Positions 58,706 through 64,000 of a stretch of DNA of 64,000 bases are shown piece by piece; within the stretch, counting starts at the first letter, position 1; the number at the start of each line of letters is the position of its first letter. Source of the DNA: Pyrus communis (lineage: Eukaryota > Streptophyta > Magnoliopsida > Rosales > Rosaceae); contig NC_084813.1 of assembly GCF_963583255.1 (NCBI RefSeq), positions 10,464,001-10,528,000 on the forward strand, given 5' to 3'. A program made the position numbers and the translations under genes. Under the pieces are notes generated by a model. The model saw nothing but the letters and a program-made list of their open reading frames with translations, was not told the DNA's origin and searched no databases.

Positions 58706-59631
58706 TTTTTTGCTTTCTACTTGAAAGTGTTTGATGCATGTCTTTTCTTTAAAGTACTGAAATATACATTGTTCAAAATTTGTTGAGCACTCGAAACTTT
58801 ATAACTTAAGGCATAGAATTTTATGATGTATGATGACTGTTTTCTAAGTTTGTTGTTGATTAGCGCATGGGATACAAGTCCATCTTGTACTCTAAAAAAG
58901 ATTTATTGTTTGAAATTAAACGGTTAGACTCTTAAAAAAGATTTATTGTTTGATACTAATGGGGTGCAGATTATTCTCATGATATTGGTTGCAAATGATG
59001 CAATAGAAGTGATTACAGAAATTGAATAATTTGTTGTTGCATGTTTCGTTAACTCAAACTTCTAAATATACACTTTTCATCGTGCACAGTGTGTCGATAT
59101 GAAGTGAATCGAACCTAAATAATTTGTGTCTTTCTGTCGAAATTATTCATGCATGTCTTACAATATTAATGGCGTTAGGCGGTACATTAGCTTTCGTTGA
59201 ATATTTGTTCTGTTTTTAACTTCTCTCCAATTAAATATGTGTTTATACTTTGTCCTCCTCTTTTTGTAGGTTCCTATATAATCCAATTGTCTATCATATG
59301 AGTTAACAACTTAGTGTTGCCTTCTAATTAAGGACTTGTCTTTTATTGATGTATAAACTAATTGTTTGTCTTATGCAATTTTTCCTCATCACTCAAGAGT
59401 TATAATAATAATAGATAAGTACTAAACCAACAAATTCGGCCAAAGATCACCAAAAGTATCGATAACATAACTTCATAAAAATACTAACATACCAAAATAA
59501 AAATATCATCCTTAACAAAATACAAAGTTTACTACACAAAAATAGGGTAGCAATTCTACAACCATATAGAAGATGATTCATGTTACAAAAATGAAGTCCC
59601 AAAAATAACATCAATGATCCCCTTGATCATG
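58451..59631. other. Spacer with microsatellites
   Basis: An AT run followed by a T run (about 58661-58712). The last 230 bases may be the far side of the MULE interrupted by the solo LTR. Confidence 0.4.
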
Positions 59632-61714
59632 TGATGCGAAATATTCTAACATTCAAATTAACCCTCTTTTGACAATTGTAGTATATAAGTAAGTAGGGAT
59701 CGTTCTTAAACCAGGGATTAGGAGGGATTGCTAAACACTTTAAACTGACTCAAATAGATAAAACTAAATTTTAAAACACTTAACTCGACTTAAAAGACTC
59801 AAAACAAGTTCACAAGACTCAAAATACGCTAAAAACACTCAAAACTGCCTTAAAAACACAAACTGGGCAGATTTGACTCTAAACACAAATTTGGTTCTAA
59901 CTTGACTCAAAACACTTGAAAACACAATCTAAAACAGATTCTAACTAGTTAGACACTCTAACATAAAGGGGGATTTGGTTTTGGACGAAAATAAAGTAAA
60001 CAAAAACAAGATTTTAAACTATGCAAATTTGCACGAATTTGGTGAAATTAGATGGATGATGGCCTAGCTAGGAGGTCTTTCTCCACACATGACATACTTG
60101 CATACAAAACAATCTCCAGTTGCTTATTCAGTGAACCATGAACCTCAACGCCCCACGTTAATTAGGTATGCTTAAATTAACCTTCAGATTTTCCTTAAGT
60201 CATTGAATTGAATGGAATTAGCACATTGCAATCAAATTATTCCTCAAAAGTTCTCTACATGAAAGCGCATAATAGAGAAACAATCAAAGATCATTAAATT
60301 ATATGAAAATCATAAGTGTTGACGAGGCATTCGTAACTATGAAAGCGCATGATACTTATGCCGAGAATTTACATAACATGATTGTGACTAACAACCTTTA
60401 CTACTTATGAATATAAGTTCCCAACGATTAGGTGAAGTTTCCTTATATCCTAGCATCAGATTTATGCATGCAAATTAAGTGTGCACTCTCAATCCATATA
60501 CATAAACAAGTTTTAATTCCAATAGATAAGTAAATTGAATTCACAATTCATGAAATCACAACTGGAAGTAATCAAATCATAATGCAAATATAGCCATGGT
60601 TTCGAAATTCCCCCTAGCCAAAAGGGGATTAGTTCCTTATACTCGCAAAGCAAAGATTCTTGAAATCAAACATTGAAAACACAAGAAAGATTACACCTAA
60701 ACGTTTCAGCAATTCCAGGTTGAATGGCATGCACGGCTAGGCTTCCCTTCCTCTTCCTTGTTGTGGCACAAGTTGTGGGTGGTGGTTTTGGGGGTTTTGA
60801 ATGGTGTGTGCTTGTTTAGGATGACGAATAATGGCTGATTATGGTGGTAGAGTGCGGCAGGTTGTATATGGAAGTGTATGGAGTGAATGAATGATGGAGA
60901 ATGGAGGCTAGAGCTTGCGGCAAGGATTTTTTGAATGGCATAAGGGGTTCATACGAATTTGTGGCTGAAAATATGTTTATATAGTCCTAGGGTTAATTAG
61001 ATTAGGGTTAAACTTAGCCGATTTATTGGATTAGGGCCCTAGGGTTTGGCACAATTGATTTAATCCACTTAGGAGAGGGTTTGGCCCAATTAGTTTCAAA
61101 AAAGGATTTGTGTAACCCAAATCCACATGGAATAAGGCCTAACAAATCAGAATCCAAAAGGAAAAGGTTTAGGAAATTCGTCCAAAATTGGGCCTTCTAG
61201 AAACTAGGTGTTTTGTGGCTGATTTTGGGTTTTCTAGAAGAGATAAAAGGGGGAAGGGTGTGGCACCCTTTTAGGGTCAGATAAGGCTTTTAGAAATCAT
61301 GTTTTTAGGTCCACTTGCAGCTAGGATTAAGGTGGAACAAGATTAGGTTAGGATAGGATAAGATATGATAAGATAAGATAAGGTTTTGGATAATGTTGGA
61401 TAAGGTTTTTGGATAATGTTTCCTCTTTTGAGCTAATTCCTTATCCAGTTTGTCTTGAGTTTAATTTCTTCATCTTCTTATCAGATTTCTAGCCTTTTGA
61501 ACTCCAAATTCGTCCATCCATGTTGGCCCATACATGTGTTATCCATTTAGTGCCCAAAACTGCTCCAAAGTGCACCAAAATGCACTTCCTTGGTACTTTA
61601 ACCCTTTGGACCTACAAACACATGAAAATGACTTGAAATACTACATTAACTAAGAAATAACAACACAAATGCACAAGAACAAGCTAACTAAGTTGCATAA
61701 ATATGCTCCTATCA
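59632..61714 (-). mobile_element. Solo LTR of an Athila-type element
   Basis: 2083 bp, TGATGCGAAAT...CTCCTATCA, with perfect target duplication TCATG at 59627-59631 and 61715-61719. It aligns along its length with the Athila LTRs of this window (CAATTGTAGTA, GGGATTAGGAGGG, ATGCTCCTATCA) but is clearly diverged, so it is an older relative that lost its interior by LTR recombination. Confidence 0.9.
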
Positions 61715-61984
61715 TCATGCCCAATTTTTATCCCCATCATGGTTTTCGTTGTTTTTTTTTCTTCTTAAAAAGGTGGCTGTGAATATAATGTCCCTGTTCC
61801 CTTTCTTTTTGCAATGGATGATGAGATCTCTGTCTTTCTTAGTTGAAACCTAGACATCATATACATCTTATATATTACGAAACCTTCTATATTCACCAAT
61901 ACATCCCAAATTAAATTTAGAAGCACACTTACAAGATGGAATAGAATTGGATGTTGCTAAGGCCCACAATGTATTCTTCAATGC

Positions 61985-63880
61985 AGGTCCCGAGTGCGAT
62001 GCCTTAAAGTTGTTACATAGATGTCTCTAACACATTCTATGCTCAGTTGTTGGAACGACACTTTGAATGGCAGGAATGAGTTCTTTTTGTATCACTTATA
62101 CACACCCAAGCTGCCACATTCTCAATACTTAAATCAACTTTCAAAAGCTCAAGGAACCAAATCCCAGAACCAATTTCCATTATTAGCATAAACAATTGGA
62201 AACATACCATTATTCCCATCAATTCCAACATCAATCAAAATCTGACACGTGTACGTCCTTTCAACTGGCAACCATCCACACCACTCACAGGTCTACACCT
62301 CTCCAATAAAACCTTTCTTACAGGTTTCTAAGCACACATACATCCTATGGAAAACTGGTTGATTGCCTTCCTTCTTATTGCTTATAACCACTGTGCTTCC
62401 TTTATTAGCCACCTTTAGTTGTTCTGCATAGTCTCATAACCTGGCATATTGTTCTTTGTAGCTACCTTCAATAATCACCTTGGATAACCTTGTTGCTCTG
62501 TATATTTGATGTATGCTAACATTCATACAGTAGTGATCTAATACATTTGACTTAAATGCTCCGACATACCAATGAGGATTTTTCTTGATCTTGTGAGCAA
62601 ACTTTTAAGCTAGCCACTTTGAATTAGCAAACTTTAGCTTACCAACTCTCCAACAATGATGATCTAAACAGAGAGTCTTTATTGCAAAAGTAGGCTCATC
62701 TGAATATAAGATGGAAGCAAATATAGTGAACGGGCACTTCATTTTCTTATTTCCAACACACTTTGCTCTCACCCTAATTTTATCATCTTTTGCGAATTTG
62801 ACTTCTCGTCCGTTGATAATAGCACACTCATTTATAGCTTCTTTTACCTCTACTTTATTGGTGATTTTCATTCCCAATTGAAACTTTGGATTTCTCAAAT
62901 TTGTGTCTATCCTCCACTGTTTAAAACTTGGTAATTTTTTCTCTTCTTGGATAATTTATTAGAGTTTTGTTCACTTTCCTCTTCATCACTACTAGAATAA
63001 GGAATATCAATGTCTTCACTATCAGATGAAATCTCCCATGTAGCTTCATTAGAAGAATGAAAGTCAAGAACTTCATTTGGATGATTAACATCAGGCACTT
63101 CATTTGGTGCCTCCACACCATTTACCTCTTCAACATTAGTTGGCTTTTGTCGTCACTTACCCCATAATCACTGTCAACAAATACTTCATCCTCTTCTTCA
63201 TTTTCACCTTCTTTTTTATTATCCTTTTCTACTTGATCTTCATTAAATTCTTGAACATTACTATGTATACCAACAGATACAGCTTCATATGTGTTGACCT
63301 TCTTTATTGAATTGTTGGCATTGGCTATACGATCAATAAAAAGCCAATATTGGCGACCCTTAAATTATCAGCGCCATCATTATAGTTTTCAAAATCCAAA
63401 CTTGGCCATACCTCAAAAGCTTAACTCCCAATGGTGTTCAGGTCCGTTGGATCAACTGAACAATTCTATTACTAGGAATGCAAGCAATTCACCTCAGAAT
63501 AAAAATATCATAATTCACCTCTATCAATGCACTTGCACCAAACTTACCAGTTTTCTTATAGTACACTTTTAAACTTATAACCTTTTGAGTTATGTCAACT
63601 TTATAGCCAAGTTCTACACCAATCTTTTGTAAATCCACCAATGACAATTAGTCATCAACACAATTATCTACAGAACATACCTTGCCACCTTTATAAACTC
63701 CATTTTCTACCAACCCATAATGGTTAAGTTCAAGAATACATAGCTCCAAACCACCTGTCACATATAACATACAATGTAAGGCTGAGCACTCACCAAAATC
63801 AAATTCTTACAATAAATACCCTCACCAAACTCCAATATATGCATATTGGGTGTGGTGGACGCTAGAGCAATGGTGAAAAA
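61985..63880 (-). pseudogene. Decayed MuDR-type (MULE) transposase
   Basis: Read on the minus strand, broken frames give in order: an N-terminal block (GGLELC...LNHYGLVENGVYKGGKVC) near 63700; an acidic linker (NEEEDEVFVDSDYG; SDSEDIDIPYSSSDEEESEQ) at 63000-63230; the MuDR DNA-binding region (FQLGMKITNKVEVKEAINEC, LDHHCWRVGKLKFANSKW) at 62605-62898; and the transposase start (GSYKEQYARL, VGIDGNNGMFPIVYA, LLKVDLSIEN) at 62080-62480. Multiple stops and frameshifts make it non-functional. The C-terminal half is missing or beyond recognition, and a solo LTR lies just past it. No terminal inverted repeats were located. Confidence 0.8.
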
Positions 63881-64000
63881 TAGATAGTAATAAGGTCAAC
63901 ACAAATGATTTGACCGAAATGATAGAGTACCACCAATAGATAAAGCCAAAGAAAAACAACATAATACATATTTAGACAAAAGCAATCCAAATGAAATTCA

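Overview
The window is nuclear DNA of a flowering plant: multi-exon genes with GT-AG introns, long AT-rich spacers and a dense, nested set of plant transposable elements. Two Cassandra elements, the Athila-type retrotransposon with an antisense gene, and several MITE types resemble what I know from Rosaceae (apple/pear/Prunus). That placement is an inference; no alignment was run.

Genes. Three host genes can be rebuilt exon by exon. (1) 49-2073, minus strand: the first four exons of an uncharacterised plant nuclear protein, running off the left edge. A Copia retrotransposon (2105-5193) sits directly upstream of its start codon. (2) 8905-11569, plus strand: a four-exon, 158-residue SEP15/selenoprotein-F-like ER protein with a dead LINE in its first intron. 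(3) 16759-25159, minus strand: a 16-exon, 671-residue SAS10/UTP3 ribosome-biogenesis protein, with a 5'UTR exon and a telo-box cluster upstream (26931-26959).

Mobile DNA, left to right. A Copia element has an intact gag-protease-integrase ORF but no reverse transcriptase. A MULE-type MITE family with 9-bp target duplications has three copies (7284, 11793, 33607). Two hAT-type elements with 8-bp target duplications carry host-gene fragments: SKP1 in 13428-14766 and an NPH3/BTB gene in 30074-31029. There is a further long-TIR MITE (15141-15752), a complete Cassandra TRIM (27506-28143), a short MITE (28645-28859), a tandem SINE-like pair (28870-29500) and a Helitron 3' end (32883). A second Cassandra (33902-34543) is nested in MITE copy 3.

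From 38348 to 55271 an old LTR is split by a very young Athila-type Ty3/gypsy element (39241-53439). Its 2094-bp LTRs have the same length and I saw one mismatch between them. It has an intact 1837-codon gag-pol on the minus strand. Between pol and the 3' LTR it carries a separate 245-codon gene in the antisense direction (44418-45155). This antisense coiled-coil/proline-repeat gene, with its own repeat-rich upstream region and flanking duplicated blocks, is the best candidate for an unusual system here.

The right end holds a low-confidence gene remnant (about 55561-55999), a diverged solo LTR related to the Athila LTR (59632-61714, TSD TCATG) and a decayed MuDR-type transposase on the minus strand (about 61985-63880). 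I saw no rRNA gene arrays, tRNA genes or CRISPR.
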